A DNA stretch of 64,000 nt from Rhizohabitans arisaemae (GCF_025996515.1 NZ_BLRH01000009.1:1054001-1118000), one strand, 5' to 3'; counted from the stretch's first letter, positions 35,389 through 44,800 are shown. Program-made: numbers and translations. The notes: a model not told the origin generated them from the letters alone.

Positions 35389-35508
35389 GTGCCTGGATCA
35401 CATGGCGGCCCCGCCGGCAGCCGAAGTCATGGATCGGCTGGTGAGCGGGTATATCTTGCCGTGTGGCCCGCGAAGTGTCCGGGGATGTGTGCTGAGGTCC
35501 CGTCGTGA
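35389..35508 (+). CDS. Possible 39-residue upstream peptide of the NYN gene
   Basis: A short frame starts at GTG, 8 bases after a strong AGAGGAG site. Its TGA overlaps the GTG of the NYN-domain gene (GTGA). The product is unlike any family I know (Gly/Ser-rich first half, then VYLAVWPAKC). The arrangement would couple translation of the two genes. It may simply be a fortuitous frame in the 5' leader; the ribosome-binding site and overlap are the only evidence. Confidence 0.35.
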   Translation: MPGSHGGPAGSRSHGSAGERVYLAVWPAKCPGMCAEVPS

Positions 35509-36827
35509 GTTCCGACGACGAGACCCTGCACCGGCCGCTGCCGGAGGCCGTCCGCCAGCATGTGGTGGACCTCGGCGCCCAGGTTCTCGGCACACTCGCC
35601 CTTGCCGACGTGCCGCCGCAACTCCGGGCCATCGCGCGGTTCGACCCCAGGAAACGCGCCCGGCTCGCCGGGACCTCCATCGCCGCGCAGCTCGAATCGG
35701 ACAAGGACTTCCGCGAACACGTCGGGCAGGCCCTCAGCGACGCCTGGCCCGACCTCGTCGCCGGCCTGCGTGAAGGCGCCGTCCCGCCCGCGGCCGAGCC
35801 GGTCCTCATCGCCGCGGCGGCCTACCTGATCCGTCCCGTCGGCTGGCACGACATGATCGAGGTCGCCCGGGAGGACATCGAGCGTTCCACCGCGGCCGCC
35901 GAGGGCGCCGCCGCCGAGGAGACCGCCGCCAAACTGCGCGCGCAGCTCACCGCCGCGAAGGTCTCCGGGAAGGAGGAGGCGGACCGGCTGCGCGAACAGC
36001 TCAAGACGGTCCGGGCGGAGAACACCGACCTGCGGCGAAAGCTCCACGAGACCAGGGAACGGCTGAAAGCCGCCGAGGAGGAGACGAACACCCTCGCCGA
36101 CGCGATGGCGGCGCTGCGCGCCGAGACGGCCCTGGCGGCCGGTGCGGGCGACGCCGAGCTGAAACGGCTCAGGGAACGGCTCGCCGCCGCGGAGAACCAG
36201 CTGGAGGCGGGCAAACGCGCCGCCCGGGAAGGCAGGACCGCGGAGGACGCCCGGCTCAGAATCCTCCTCGACGCATTGCAGGACGCCGCGGCGGGTCTGC
36301 GCCGGGAACTCGCCCTGCCCTCGGTCATCAGCAAGCCCGCCGACACGGTCAGCGCGGTCACCCCGGGGCCGCAGGGCGCCCGCAGACTCCCCGCCCGGGC
36401 GCTCGCCGACGACGACCCCGCGCTGCTCGACCAGATCCTGATCCTGCCCCAGCTCCACATCATCGTCGACGGCTACAACGTCACCAAGACCGGCTACGGC
36501 ACGCTCACCCTCGCCGAGCAGCGGGCCCGCCTCGTCGGGGGCCTCAGCGCGCTCGCCGCGCAGACCCGGGCCGAGGTCACCTGCGTCTTCGACGGGGCCG
36601 AGCTGAACGCCCCGGTCCCGGTCAGCTCACCGCGCGGGGTCAGGGTCCGCTTCAGCGCCCCCGGGCAGACCGCCGACGACCTCATCAGGCAGCTGGTACG
36701 GGCGGAGCCGACCGGTCGCGCCGTCGCGGTGATCTCCTCAGACCGGGAGGTCGCCGAGTCGGTCGCCCGGCTCGGCGCCCGGCCCGTCCTGTCCGCGCTC
36801 CTGCTCCGCCGGCTGGGCCGCGCCTGA
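35505..36827 (+). CDS. NYN-domain (YacP-like) predicted ribonuclease with coiled coil
   Basis: 440 residues. Residues 1-125 are helical, 125-260 form a long Ala/Glu/Arg-rich coiled coil, and the last 170 carry the NYN/PIN-like nuclease domain. Nuclease motifs are HIIVDGYNVTKTGYGTLTL (Asp), CVFDGAELN (Asp) and TADDLIRQLVRAEPTGRAVAVISSDREVAESVARLGARPV (Asp residues). YacP/Rae1 relatives are ribosome-associated or RNA-degrading enzymes; the role here is inferred as RNA cleavage. Start GTG with GAGGT upstream. Convergent with qcrB, with a hairpin between the two stops. Confidence 0.88.
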   Translation: MSSDDETLHRPLPEAVRQHVVDLGAQVLGTLALADVPPQLRAIARFDPRKRARLAGTSIAAQLESDKDFREHVGQALSDAWPDLVAGLREGAVPPAAEPVLIAAAAYLIRPVGWHDMIEVAREDIERSTAAAEGAAAEETAAKLRAQLTAAKVSGKEEADRLREQLKTVRAENTDLRRKLHETRERLKAAEEETNTLADAMAALRAETALAAGAGDAELKRLRERLAAAENQLEAGKRAAREGRTAEDARLRILLDALQDAAAGLRRELALPSVISKPADTVSAVTPGPQGARRLPARALADDDPALLDQILILPQLHIIVDGYNVTKTGYGTLTLAEQRARLVGGLSALAAQTRAEVTCVFDGAELNAPVPVSSPRGVRVRFSAPGQTADDLIRQLVRAEPTGRAVAVISSDREVAESVARLGARPVLSALLLRRLGRA

Positions 36828-36843
36828 CCTTCCGAACGCCGAA

Positions 36844-36872
36844 CGGGGCGGCCGGTCGACCCGGCCACCCCG
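36844..36872. terminator. Bidirectional hairpin between NYN gene and qcrB
   Basis: CGGGG-C-GGCCGG pairs with CCGGCC-A-CCCCG (11 pairs, one mismatch) around a 5-base loop in the short gap between two convergent stops. No T run is present; it likely limits read-through in both directions. Confidence 0.5.
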
Positions 36873-36889
36873 TCCGAACACTCCACCGA

Positions 36890-38527
36890 TCAGTGGTCGG
36901 CTTTGTGACCGCTTCCGGCGCCGATGGCCTTGTGCTCCTCCTCGTGGCCGTGGCCCTCCTCCAGCGGGATGTCGTCCGCACGGAAGGCCCGGTTGAGGGT
37001 GAGGCGCACCTTGCCGATCAGGCCGCGTACCCCGGGCGCGGGAATGCCGCGCTCGTCGACCGGGGCCTCCAGGCTCGGGATCTCCTTCTTCCCGCGCAGG
37101 TGCGCGGCCACGTCCTCGCGGGCGGGGACGTGGATCTCGACGAACTCACCGTGCGGCAGCCGCTTGATCACGCCGGACTCGACCCCGTGGCCGAGGACGT
37201 CGGCGTCCTTGCGCTGCAGGCCGATGCAGATCCGGTAGGAGATCAGGAAGGCGATGATCGGACCGACGATAACCGCGATCCGGCCGAACCAGGTGGTCGC
37301 GAACAGGGAGACGTCGAAGGCGACCGAGAGCTCGTCGTTGGAGCCGAGCAGCCAGAGCACCCCGTAGAAGGTGATCCCGGCGAAGCCGACGGACGTCCGT
37401 ACCGGAGCGTTGCGGGGACGGTCGCACACGTGGTGCTCCCGCTTGTCGCCGGTGACCCACTGTTCGAGGAACGGCCAGAGCGCGAGCCCGGTCATGATGA
37501 TGCCCATCGGCACCAGCGCCGGGATGATCACGCTGAGCGGCAGGGTGTAGCTGCCGATGTTGATCTCCCAGGCGGGCATGAGCCGGAGCGAGCCTTCGAG
37601 GAAGCCCATGTAGAAGTCGGGCTGGGATCCGGCGGAGATGTCCGCCGGGTTGTACGGCCCGAACAGCCAGACCGGGTTGATCTGGGCGAAGGTGCCGAGC
37701 CCGGCGAGCACCCCGAAGGTGAACAGGAAGTACGCACCGGCCTTGGCCATGAAGGCGGGGTAGAACGGCGCGCCGACCACGTTCTTCTCGGTCCGGCCCT
37801 TGCCCGGCATCTGGGTGTGCTTCTGCACCCACATCAAGATCATGTGGGCGGTGATGAGCGCCAGGATGATGCCGGGGATGAGCAGGACGTGCAGGGTGTA
37901 GAACCTCGGGATCACGTCGAACCCGGGGTACTCCCCGCCGAAGAGCAGGAAGGTGGCGTAGCTGCCCACCAGCGGCAGCGAGATGAGCACACCCTCGGTG
38001 ATCCGCAGACCCGCGCCGGAGAGCAGGTCGTCCGGGAGCGAGTAGCCGGTCAGACCGGCGGCGAGGGCGAGGGTGAGCAGCAGGACGCCGATGATCCAGT
38101 TGATCTCACGGGGCTTGCGGAAGGCACCGGTGAAGAACACCCGGAGCATGTGCACCATCATGCCCGCGACGAACAGCAGCGCCGCCCAGTGGTGGATCTG
38201 CCGCATGAGCAGTCCGCCCCGGACGTCGAAGCTGATCTCCAGCGTGGACTTGTACGCCTCGCTCATCCCGATGCCCCGGAGCGGGGCGTAGGAGCCTTCG
38301 TAGACGGTGTGCGCCATGCTGGGCTTGAAGAAGAACGTCAGGAACGTCCCCGAGAGCAGGATGACGATGAACGAGTAGAGCGCGATCTCCCCCAGCAGGA
38401 ACGACCAGTGGTCGGGGAAGATCTTGCGCAGGTTCCGCTTGAGGAAGTTGCCGGCGCCGATGCGGTCGTCGATGTAGCCACTCACACCGGCGATCGGCTT
38501 GGGCACGGTCTGCTTGGGCTCGCTCAC
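36890..38527 (-). CDS. qcrB: Cytochrome bc1 complex cytochrome b subunit
   Basis: Menaquinol-oxidising subunit of the bc1-aa3 supercomplex, holding hemes bL and bH. 545 residues with about nine membrane helices. Heme-ligand helices are visible (MRQIHHWAALLFVAGMMVHMLRVFF and FYTLHVLLIPGIILALITAHMILMW), then the quinol-site region. The C-terminal 120 residues form the extended, charged cytosolic tail typical of actinobacterial QcrB, ending in a His/Glu-rich segment. Its ATG overlaps the qcrA stop by 4 bases. Last gene of ctaE-qcrC-qcrA-qcrB. Confidence 0.97.
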   Translation of the reverse strand: MSEPKQTVPKPIAGVSGYIDDRIGAGNFLKRNLRKIFPDHWSFLLGEIALYSFIVILLSGTFLTFFFKPSMAHTVYEGSYAPLRGIGMSEAYKSTLEISFDVRGGLLMRQIHHWAALLFVAGMMVHMLRVFFTGAFRKPREINWIIGVLLLTLALAAGLTGYSLPDDLLSGAGLRITEGVLISLPLVGSYATFLLFGGEYPGFDVIPRFYTLHVLLIPGIILALITAHMILMWVQKHTQMPGKGRTEKNVVGAPFYPAFMAKAGAYFLFTFGVLAGLGTFAQINPVWLFGPYNPADISAGSQPDFYMGFLEGSLRLMPAWEINIGSYTLPLSVIIPALVPMGIIMTGLALWPFLEQWVTGDKREHHVCDRPRNAPVRTSVGFAGITFYGVLWLLGSNDELSVAFDVSLFATTWFGRIAVIVGPIIAFLISYRICIGLQRKDADVLGHGVESGVIKRLPHGEFVEIHVPAREDVAAHLRGKKEIPSLEAPVDERGIPAPGVRGLIGKVRLTLNRAFRADDIPLEEGHGHEEEHKAIGAGSGHKADH

Positions 38528-39615
38528 GCGTGGCCTCCCTTCGCCCTGACCTCGGCCTCGGCGTCCCCGCGCTCCCAGAAGCTGGGTCCGGGGGGTACCG
38601 GGAAGTCTCCCTTGGCCACCAGGTAGCCCTCAGCGTCGAGGCCGAGCGGCAGCTGGGGCAGCGGACGCGCGGCGGGACCGAAGATGACCCTGGCACCGTC
38701 GGTGGCGTCGAAGGTCGACTGGTGGCACGGGCAGAGAATGTGGTGGGTGGTCTGCTCGTACAGGGCGGTGGGGCAGCCCACGTGTGTGCAGATCTTGGAG
38801 TAGGCGACGATGCCGTCGACCGTCCAGTTCTTGTTCGTCCCCGCCTTGAGCTCCTCGGGGCGGAACTTGATGAGGATCAGGGTGGACTTGGCGAGCTCGT
38901 TCAGATCGTGCTCATACCCCTCGGGCACGACCGAGAGGATACCGCCGGGGGAGTTGAAGTTCGCCGCCCTGATCGGGTTCCCGGTCCCCTCGATGATCAG
39001 CCTGCGCTCCTTGCCCTCCTTGGTCTTCTTCCCCCAGACCGTGTGGCGCAGCACCGTCCCCGGCAGCGGGCCGAGGTCCTTGAGCAGCACGAGCGGGAGG
39101 AGTCCGAGCGGGGCCACCGCGAGCAGCAGCGTACGGCGGAGCAGCCGCCGCTTGGGAATGCCGCTCTCCGCCGCGCCCTGCAGGAAGGTCGAGCCGACCT
39201 CGTCGCGGGTCGCCTCGTCGGAGACGAGCGGGTGCCGCTCCTGAACGAGGTGGTACTTCGGCATGATCGCCCGAACCCAGACCGTCACCCCGGTGGCCAG
39301 TGCCAGCAGCGCCAGCGCGAGGGTGCCGCCCAGGGCGAGGTTGGAGATCTGGGCCTTCTCGATGGTTCCGACCTGGAACATCACGTAGAAGACGATGAAG
39401 GCGATGCCGGCGAGGAAGGTGATCAGGAAGCAGAGGGCGACCACCCGCTCGGCACCCTTGCCCTCATCCCGCGGCTCGACGCCCTCGATCACAGGCGTCT
39501 TCGGCGAGGGGGGCTCCGCCTGGCCGAGGGTGTAGCGGCTCTCGGCCGGGGAGGGCGTGCCCACGACCCGCTTGGGCGAACGCCACCCGGCGCTGTTCTC
39601 GTCGTGCTCAGTCAT
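38524..39615 (-). CDS. qcrA: Cytochrome bc1 Rieske iron-sulfur subunit
   Basis: Carries the [2Fe-2S] cluster that passes electrons from menaquinol to cytochrome c. 363 residues, longer than mitochondrial Rieske, with three N-terminal membrane helices as usual in actinobacteria (about residues 50-72, 85-110 and 160-180). Cluster motifs are CTHVGCPTALYEQ and CPCHQSTFDATDGARVIFGPAARPLPQL, with the two Cys and two His ligands. The start ATG overlaps the qcrC stop by 8 bases, and its own stop overlaps qcrB, so the whole unit is translationally coupled. Confidence 0.97.
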   Translation of the reverse strand: MTEHDENSAGWRSPKRVVGTPSPAESRYTLGQAEPPSPKTPVIEGVEPRDEGKGAERVVALCFLITFLAGIAFIVFYVMFQVGTIEKAQISNLALGGTLALALLALATGVTVWVRAIMPKYHLVQERHPLVSDEATRDEVGSTFLQGAAESGIPKRRLLRRTLLLAVAPLGLLPLVLLKDLGPLPGTVLRHTVWGKKTKEGKERRLIIEGTGNPIRAANFNSPGGILSVVPEGYEHDLNELAKSTLILIKFRPEELKAGTNKNWTVDGIVAYSKICTHVGCPTALYEQTTHHILCPCHQSTFDATDGARVIFGPAARPLPQLPLGLDAEGYLVAKGDFPVPPGPSFWERGDAEAEVRAKGGHA

Positions 39616-40468
39616 TGACCTGCCGCCTCTTCGCGGTGATCCAGATGGCGGCGAGGACCAGGAGGCCGATGCCGACGACCCAGGCGGCGAGGCCCTCGGT
39701 GACGGGGCCGATCACGCCGAGGCTCGCGCCACCGGGGTGGGGCTGGTTCTGCACGGCCAAGATGTAGGCGATCATGTCCCTCTTCTCCTGGGGAGTGATC
39801 ACCGAGTCGTTGAACACCGGCATGGCCTGCGGCCCGGTGATCATCGCCTCGTAGATCTCCTTCGCGGAGGCCTTGCCGAGGTCCGGGGCGTGCTTGCCGC
39901 CGGTCAGCGCCCCGCCGGAGCCCACGAAGTTGTGGCACTGGATGCAGTTGGCGCGGAAGAGCTCGCCGCCCTTGGCCGCGTTTCCGGTCGCCGGATCCAC
40001 ATCCGCGTCGGTCGGCACGGTCGGGCCGCCGCCGAGCGACTGAATGAAAGCCGCGACCTGGGCGACCTTCTTCGTGTCGATGGTGGGCTGGCCGGGCTTG
40101 CGCTGGTCCAGAGGCAACTCGAAGACCGGCGCGATCGCCTTGCGCGGCATCTGCGCGGCGGGGGCGGCCGCGGGCATACGGCCGGTGCTGATCTGGAAGT
40201 CGACGGACGCGGCCCCCACACCGATCAGCGAGGGCCCCATGGCGGTGCCCTCCGCGTTCACGCCGTGGCAGCTCGCGCAGGTGGCCTCGAAGATCTTCTT
40301 ACCCTCGGCGATGTCGTCGACGGCGTTCGCGCCCTGGGCGATCGACGCGTCCGCCTTGCCCCCCACCGGGGCCAGGAACGCGTAACCGCCCCCAAACAAA
40401 AGGAGGGCGAGAAACAAGACGGCGTATCTCGCGAGGGGATGCCGCCGGCGCGCGGTGATCGATTTCAC
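39608..40468 (-). CDS. qcrC: Diheme cytochrome c subunit of bc1 complex
   Basis: Bridges bc1 and aa3 oxidase by direct electron transfer; actinobacteria lack soluble cytochrome c. 286 residues. An N-terminal membrane anchor (YAVLFLALLLFGGGYAFLAP), two heme-c motifs (ATCASCHG and NCIQCHN), and a C-terminal transmembrane helix (VVGIGLLVLAAIWITAKRR) are visible. The second domain has PVFNDSVITPQEKRDMIAYI, where a Met ligand region is expected. Located between ctaE and qcrA with a 12-base gap to ctaE. Secure assignment. Confidence 0.97.
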   Translation of the reverse strand: MKSITARRRHPLARYAVLFLALLLFGGGYAFLAPVGGKADASIAQGANAVDDIAEGKKIFEATCASCHGVNAEGTAMGPSLIGVGAASVDFQISTGRMPAAAPAAQMPRKAIAPVFELPLDQRKPGQPTIDTKKVAQVAAFIQSLGGGPTVPTDADVDPATGNAAKGGELFRANCIQCHNFVGSGGALTGGKHAPDLGKASAKEIYEAMITGPQAMPVFNDSVITPQEKRDMIAYILAVQNQPHPGGASLGVIGPVTEGLAAWVVGIGLLVLAAIWITAKRRQVND

Positions 40469-40480
40469 GGATATCTCCGC

Positions 40481-41095
40481 TTACTGAATGAAGTAGATGG
40501 TCAGGAACAGGGCGATCCACACCACGTCGACGAAGTGCCAGTAGTACGAGACCACGATCGCGCTGGTCGCCTGCTCATGGGTGAAGCGCTTCGCGGCGTA
40601 CGTACGTCCCAGCATGAAGAGGAACGCGATCAGTCCACCGGTCACGTGGAGGCCGTGGAAGCCCGTGGTCAGGTAGAAGACCGACCCGTAGGCGCTCGAC
40701 GACAACGTCGTGTGCTGCGCGGCCAGCTCCAGGTACTCGACGACCTGACCGCCGATGAACCAGGCTCCCATCAGGAAGCTGACGATGTACCAGAATCGCA
40801 GCTTCTTGACCTGGCCCTTCTCCGCCGCCCACACGCCGAGCTGGCACGTCACACTCGACAGCACCAGGATGATCGTGTTGAACAGCGCGAACGGCACGTT
40901 GAGGTGAGCGTCAGGCCACTTCAGGCCCTGTCCCAGGCTCACCGACCGGATGGTGAAGTACATCGCGAACAGCGCCGCGAAGAACATGAGCTCAGAGGAC
41001 AACCACACGATCGTCCCGACACTGACCAGATTCGGCCGACGGGAGGAGTGCGCCGTCTTAGCTGTAACTGCGGATGCTGTCGCCACGGGCAGCAT
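40481..41095 (-). CDS. ctaE: Cytochrome c oxidase subunit III
   Basis: Stabilising subunit of the aa3-type terminal oxidase. 204 residues with five membrane helices, beginning [27 protein letters not shown] and ending [19 protein letters not shown], the conserved tail of bacterial CtaE. It is the first gene of the ctaE-qcrCAB operon. Start is uncertain: ATG at 41095, or a GTG four codons in that lies about 7 bases after a CATAAT sequence that could be a -10 for leaderless initiation. The divergent gene encodes a receiver-like protein, and a 7-base inverted repeat (41126-41146) lies between. Confidence 0.95.
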   Translation of the reverse strand: MLPVATASAVTAKTAHSSRRPNLVSVGTIVWLSSELMFFAALFAMYFTIRSVSLGQGLKWPDAHLNVPFALFNTIILVLSSVTCQLGVWAAEKGQVKKLRFWYIVSFLMGAWFIGGQVVEYLELAAQHTTLSSSAYGSVFYLTTGFHGLHVTGGLIAFLFMLGRTYAAKRFTHEQATSAIVVSYYWHFVDVVWIALFLTIYFIQ

Positions 41096-41261
41096 TATGT
41101 CGGCTCGGGTGCCCGCCTCGCCGCGCGACCCCCCGTTAAGGGGTCGTCAGCGTCAGCATACGTCCGGAAATACGGCTGTTGCGCGCCTGTTCATGGGCAC
41201 CCACTCCGACACTACCGGTAACATCCGAGTTGACCATAGGTAGTGAGGAAGCGAGCACATC

Positions 41262-41654
41262 ATGAGGGTCCTCGTCTACAGCGACGACGCCGCCACCCGC
41301 GAGAAGGTGCGCCTGGCGCTCGGCCGTCGCCCCGCCGCGGACGTTCCCCTGGTGGAGATCGTCGAGTGCGCCACGGAGCCCGCGGTCTTCAAACACCTGG
41401 ACAAGGGCGGCATCGACATCGCCGTGCTCGACGGCGAGGCGCAGCCCGCCGGCGGCATGGGCATCTGCCGGCAGGCCAAGGACGAGATCTACAACTGTCC
41501 GCCGGTCTGCCTCATCATCGCCCGCCAGGACGACCGGTGGCTGGCCAACTGGTCCCACGCGGACGCCGTCGTCGCCCAGCCCATCGACCCGATGGCGCTG
41601 GCCGAGGCCGTCGCCGACCTGATGCGGCGGCGCGCAGCCACGCAACTGACGTAA
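41262..41654 (+). CDS. Receiver-domain-like protein
   Basis: 130 residues forming a single response-regulator receiver fold: [19 protein letters not shown] (acidic pair), [25 protein letters not shown] at the position of the phospho-acceptor Asp, and [18 protein letters not shown] in place of the usual K-P loop. The conserved Lys is replaced (AQPID), so it may not be phosphorylated normally. No output domain is attached. It is encoded divergently from ctaE and upstream of trpD, as in other actinobacteria, but its partner is unknown. ATG with GAGGAAG upstream. Confidence 0.85.
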   Translation: MRVLVYSDDAATREKVRLALGRRPAADVPLVEIVECATEPAVFKHLDKGGIDIAVLDGEAQPAGGMGICRQAKDEIYNCPPVCLIIARQDDRWLANWSHADAVVAQPIDPMALAEAVADLMRRRAATQLT

Positions 41655-41722
41655 CCCGGCCCCCGGCCACACCCCGACCCGTCGGCCCCCTGGTCATCCC
41701 CCCAGATCAGCGAGGAGAACCC

Positions 41723-42769
41723 ATGGACGCGCGCAACACCTGGCCCGCGTTGCTCACCGCACTGCTCGCCGGCGAGCACCTGACGGCCGACGAGACCACC
41801 TGGGCCATGAGCGAGATCATGGCGGGGTCGGCCACCACGGCCCAGATCGCCGGATTCGCCGTCGCGCTGCGGGCCAAGGGGGAGACCGTCGCCGAGGTGA
41901 CCGGGCTCGCCCGGGCCATGCTCGACAACGCCACCCCGATCACGGTGGCCGGACCGGCCGTCGACGTGGTCGGCACCGGCGGCGACCGGGCGCACACCGT
42001 CAACATCTCCACCATGGCCTCGATCGTGGCCGCCGCCGCCGGCGCGAAGGTCGTCAAACACGGCAACCGGGCCGCGTCCTCCAAGTGCGGCGCGGCCGAC
42101 GTGCTCGAACAGCTCGGCGTCGTGATCGACCTGCCCCCGGAGAAGACCGCGCGCGTCGCCGACGAAGCCGGCATCGCCTTCTGCTTCGCCCCCCTGTACC
42201 ACTCCGGGCTGAGGCACGCCGGCCCGGCCCGGCGCGAGCTCGGCATCCCCACCTTCTTCAACTTCCTCGGCCCGCTCACCAACCCGGCCCGGCCGAGCAC
42301 CCAGGCGATCGGGGTGTTCGACCCGAGAATGGCCGAGATCATGGCCGGGGTCTTCGCCGAACGCGGCGTGCGCGCCCTGGTCTTCCGCGGCGACGACGGG
42401 CTCGACGAGCTCAGCACCGCCGCCACCTCCACCGTCTGGGCCGTCGGCGAGGGGACGACCGTGAAGACCGTCTTCGACCCGGCCGTCCTCGGCATCCCCC
42501 GGTCCGCGCCCGACGCGCTGCGCGGCGGGGACGCCGAGTACAACGCGCAGGCGGTGATCCGCCTGGTCGAAGGCGAGACGGGCCCGGTCCGCGACGCGGT
42601 CCTGCTCAACGCGGCCGCAGCGCTGGTCGCCTTCGACGGCGACCTCACGCAGAACCTCGACACCGCGATGGGTACGGCCTACGAGCGCGCCGCCGGTGCC
42701 GTCGACTCCGGCGCCGCCTCCGCCGCCCTCGACCGCTGGGTCAAAACCAGCCAATCCCTGCGGGGTTGA
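41723..42769 (+). CDS. trpD: Anthranilate phosphoribosyltransferase
   Basis: Second committed step of tryptophan synthesis: joins anthranilate to PRPP. 348 residues. Motifs: [53 protein letters not shown] (PRPP pyrophosphate loop), then [34 protein letters not shown], and [18 protein letters not shown] with acidic metal ligands. It stands away from other trp genes, as is usual in actinobacteria, 68 bases after the receiver-like gene. ATG with GAGGAGAACCC. The 3' end overlaps the decayed permease on the other strand. No leader peptide is visible here, unlike aroF. Confidence 0.96.
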   Translation: MDARNTWPALLTALLAGEHLTADETTWAMSEIMAGSATTAQIAGFAVALRAKGETVAEVTGLARAMLDNATPITVAGPAVDVVGTGGDRAHTVNISTMASIVAAAAGAKVVKHGNRAASSKCGAADVLEQLGVVIDLPPEKTARVADEAGIAFCFAPLYHSGLRHAGPARRELGIPTFFNFLGPLTNPARPSTQAIGVFDPRMAEIMAGVFAERGVRALVFRGDDGLDELSTAATSTVWAVGEGTTVKTVFDPAVLGIPRSAPDALRGGDAEYNAQAVIRLVEGETGPVRDAVLLNAAAALVAFDGDLTQNLDTAMGTAYERAAGAVDSGAASAALDRWVKTSQSLRG

Positions 42770-43388
42770 CCGGTAGGCACGATCCGGGAGACGACCTGTG
42801 CGGGGCGACCAGGGCGACGAACGCCACCGACACGGCGACCGCGACGACGATTAGTGCGAGCCTGGCCCGCTCGACCCGAAGGCCGAGGGCGCGGGAGAGG
42901 TCGTCCCCGAGCGCCGGCGGACCGAGCCGCCGGACCCCGGTGAGCACCACCGGAAGCAGCAGGACGGTCGCCGCGGCGAGGAGGGTCACCTGCTCCCAGG
43001 TACAGCCGTTGAAGCTGCCTAGCGGCCAGGTGTGCGCCTGCTGGGCGGTGTGCAGCTCGGTCAGGGTGAGGACGTGGGTGGTGGCGCTCAGGATCAGGGC
43101 GTTGATCCCGACGCCGACCAGGATTAGCCGCATCCCGCCGAGCCCCCGCCGGTAGGCGAGCAGGTAGACGGCGAGCGCGCCGACCAGGGCCGCGCCCGCG
43201 ACGGCGAGCGAGCCGCCAAGCCCGAGGGAGATCACGACCACCGCGGCCAGGCCCGCGCCGAGCAGGTCCGGACCGCCCAGGGCGTTCCGGGCCGGCGATT
43301 GGAAGATCGCCCCGGAAAGTCCGAGGCATGCCTCGGCGAGGGCGCCGATCAGGGCCCGGGGCCGGGCCAGCCTTTCGGCGAATGGAAT
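42741..43388 (-). pseudogene. FecCD-type siderophore ABC permease remnant
   Basis: An in-frame fragment of an iron-siderophore permease. RLARPRALIGALAEACLGLSGAIFQS, then ARNALGGPDLLG, VYLLAYRRGLGGMRLILVGVGINALI, SFNGCTWEQV and LGLRVERARLALIVVAVAVSVAFVALVAPH correspond in order to the middle of FecCD proteins. The first about 80 residues (helices 1-2) are missing; the frame is entered right after the iron box with no start codon until an internal GTG (43241). The C-terminal third is lost after VAPH, running into unrelated residues and the trpD 3' end. About 200 of 330-350 residues remain, so the gene is truncated at both ends and surely non-functional. Confidence 0.85.
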
Positions 43389-43407
43389 TTAGGTTAGGCT
43401 AACCTAA
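43389..43407. promoter_or_regulatory. Iron box (IdeR/DmdR-type operator)
   Basis: TTAGGTTAGGCTAACCTAA is a perfect 19-base palindrome about one centre base. It is identical to the actinobacterial DtxR-family consensus, with one more T/A pair outside. It lies directly before the permease remnant and 50 bases past the stop of the L,D-transpeptidase gene, so it once controlled iron-dependent expression of the permease. Confidence 0.93.
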
Positions 43408-43456
43408 ACCGTCGCGTCGGCACAGCCCGGGATGAGGACTTGTCGGGTGATTGATG

Positions 43457-44683
43457 TCACGAAGGTGCGGCAGCGGCCTGATTCGTCCCCGACGCGGGGC
43501 TCTCAAGGGCGTTGTCCGGTTGGAGGCTCGACTTGAACGCGCTCCCCGCGACCCACTTCCGCCAGGGAATCTCCCACTGCGCCCAGCCGTTCATGTGCTC
43601 CAGCCGGCGGCTGGACCCGGTGATCACGATGGGGTCCCCGATGAGCGTGTTGTCGAGCAGCCATTTCGCGTTCGAGGGACTGGCGTTGACGCAACCGTGG
43701 CTCACGTTGGCGTAGCCCTGCGACCCGACCGACCACGGGGCGCCGTGCACGTACTCCCCGCTGCTGGAGATCCGGATCGCGTTGTAGACATCCAGCCGGT
43801 AGTACCCCGCCTGGCCGGGACCGGCGTCCGGCGAGGTCATGACGACGTGCCCGTTCCGCTCCATCGCCAGGTGGATCCCACTGGTCGTGGTGTACTTGTA
43901 CAGCCCGCCGCGGCCGCCGCTGATCGGGATGCTGCGGATCTTCCTGCCGCCGCGCTTCACCGTCATGTGGTGGGTACGGAGGTTGATCGTGGAGATCTGC
44001 GACCTGCCGATCTTGATGTCCACCGCGAGGTCGCGTGAGCCGTACAGGTCCTTCCCGCCGCTCACCCCGTTCAGCTGCGCGACCAGCCGGATCCGGTTGC
44101 GCTCGGGCCAGTACTCCTTCGGCCGGAAGTGCACGTTCTGGTTGTCGATCCAGTGCCAGGCCCCCTCGACGGGCTTGGACATCTCCAGCGTCAGCGCCCG
44201 CTCGACCTCGGCCTGGTTCACGATCTCCTTGTCGAACTTCACCATGATGGGCATGCCGACCCCGACGGGCTCACCCAGCGAGGGCGTGACGTCCTCGATC
44301 TTGAAGGTCTCCTTCGCCGGCTGGGTGCTGAAGACGGCCTCCCGCTGCTCACGCTTGCCCGACCGGTCCGCCGCCACGGCGGTCACCGTGTAGGTCACCC
44401 CCGGCCGCAGCGGCCGATCGGTCCGCCATTGGCTGCGATCCGCGCTGAACCGCCCGGCGACCGGGACACCCTTTACGGACACGGAGACGGTTTGGAGCGT
44501 TCCACCGATCGCGGCGACCAACACAGGCTGGTCGGGAAGGACACGTTCCGACCCGGCTTGTGGTGTGATGCTCACCGCGAGCGGGAGCTGGTCGCCCGAT
44601 GCCCAGGCGCGCTCCCCCGTCAGCACGGTGGACAGCAGCAGGCCTGCGCCAACCACGATCATTGGGGCAATCTTCTCTCCCAC
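43457..44683 (-). CDS. L,D-transpeptidase (YkuD, Ig-domain type)
   Basis: Makes 3-3 cross-links in peptidoglycan at the outer membrane face. 408 residues. A signal peptide (IAPMIVVGAGLLLSTVLTGERAWA), two immunoglobulin-like domains (about 35-240) and a YkuD catalytic domain ending in YVHGAPWSVGSQGYANVSHGCVNAS, with the SHGCV Cys nucleophile. This is the organisation of mycobacterial LdtMt2-type enzymes. Such enzymes make carbapenem-sensitive cross-links. GTG start after GGGGAGG. Separated from ctaF by a terminator hairpin, so it is transcribed on its own promoter. Confidence 0.93.
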   Translation of the reverse strand: MGEKIAPMIVVGAGLLLSTVLTGERAWASGDQLPLAVSITPQAGSERVLPDQPVLVAAIGGTLQTVSVSVKGVPVAGRFSADRSQWRTDRPLRPGVTYTVTAVAADRSGKREQREAVFSTQPAKETFKIEDVTPSLGEPVGVGMPIMVKFDKEIVNQAEVERALTLEMSKPVEGAWHWIDNQNVHFRPKEYWPERNRIRLVAQLNGVSGGKDLYGSRDLAVDIKIGRSQISTINLRTHHMTVKRGGRKIRSIPISGGRGGLYKYTTTSGIHLAMERNGHVVMTSPDAGPGQAGYYRLDVYNAIRISSSGEYVHGAPWSVGSQGYANVSHGCVNASPSNAKWLLDNTLIGDPIVITGSSRRLEHMNGWAQWEIPWRKWVAGSAFKSSLQPDNALESPASGTNQAAAAPS

Positions 44684-44728
44684 GTGCGCCTCCCCATCGC
44701 CTTAAGGGTCGGATCTCCCTAAAAGCAC

Positions 44729-44767
44729 TATCGCGGGTAACCGACGGAATGTCGGTCACCCGCGATA
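44729..44767 (-). terminator. Terminator after the ctaCDF operon
   Basis: TATCGCGGGT + ACCGAC pair with GTCGGT + ACCCGCGATA (16 pairs, one internal mismatch) around a 5-base loop, 34 bases past the ctaF stop. Read leftward it is followed by GTGCTTTTAGG; rightward by AAGGGTTTTG. A strong stop for the oxidase operon. Confidence 0.8.
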
Positions 44768-44800
44768 AAGGGTTTTGCCACGATCGTCCATAGTGGGCGA

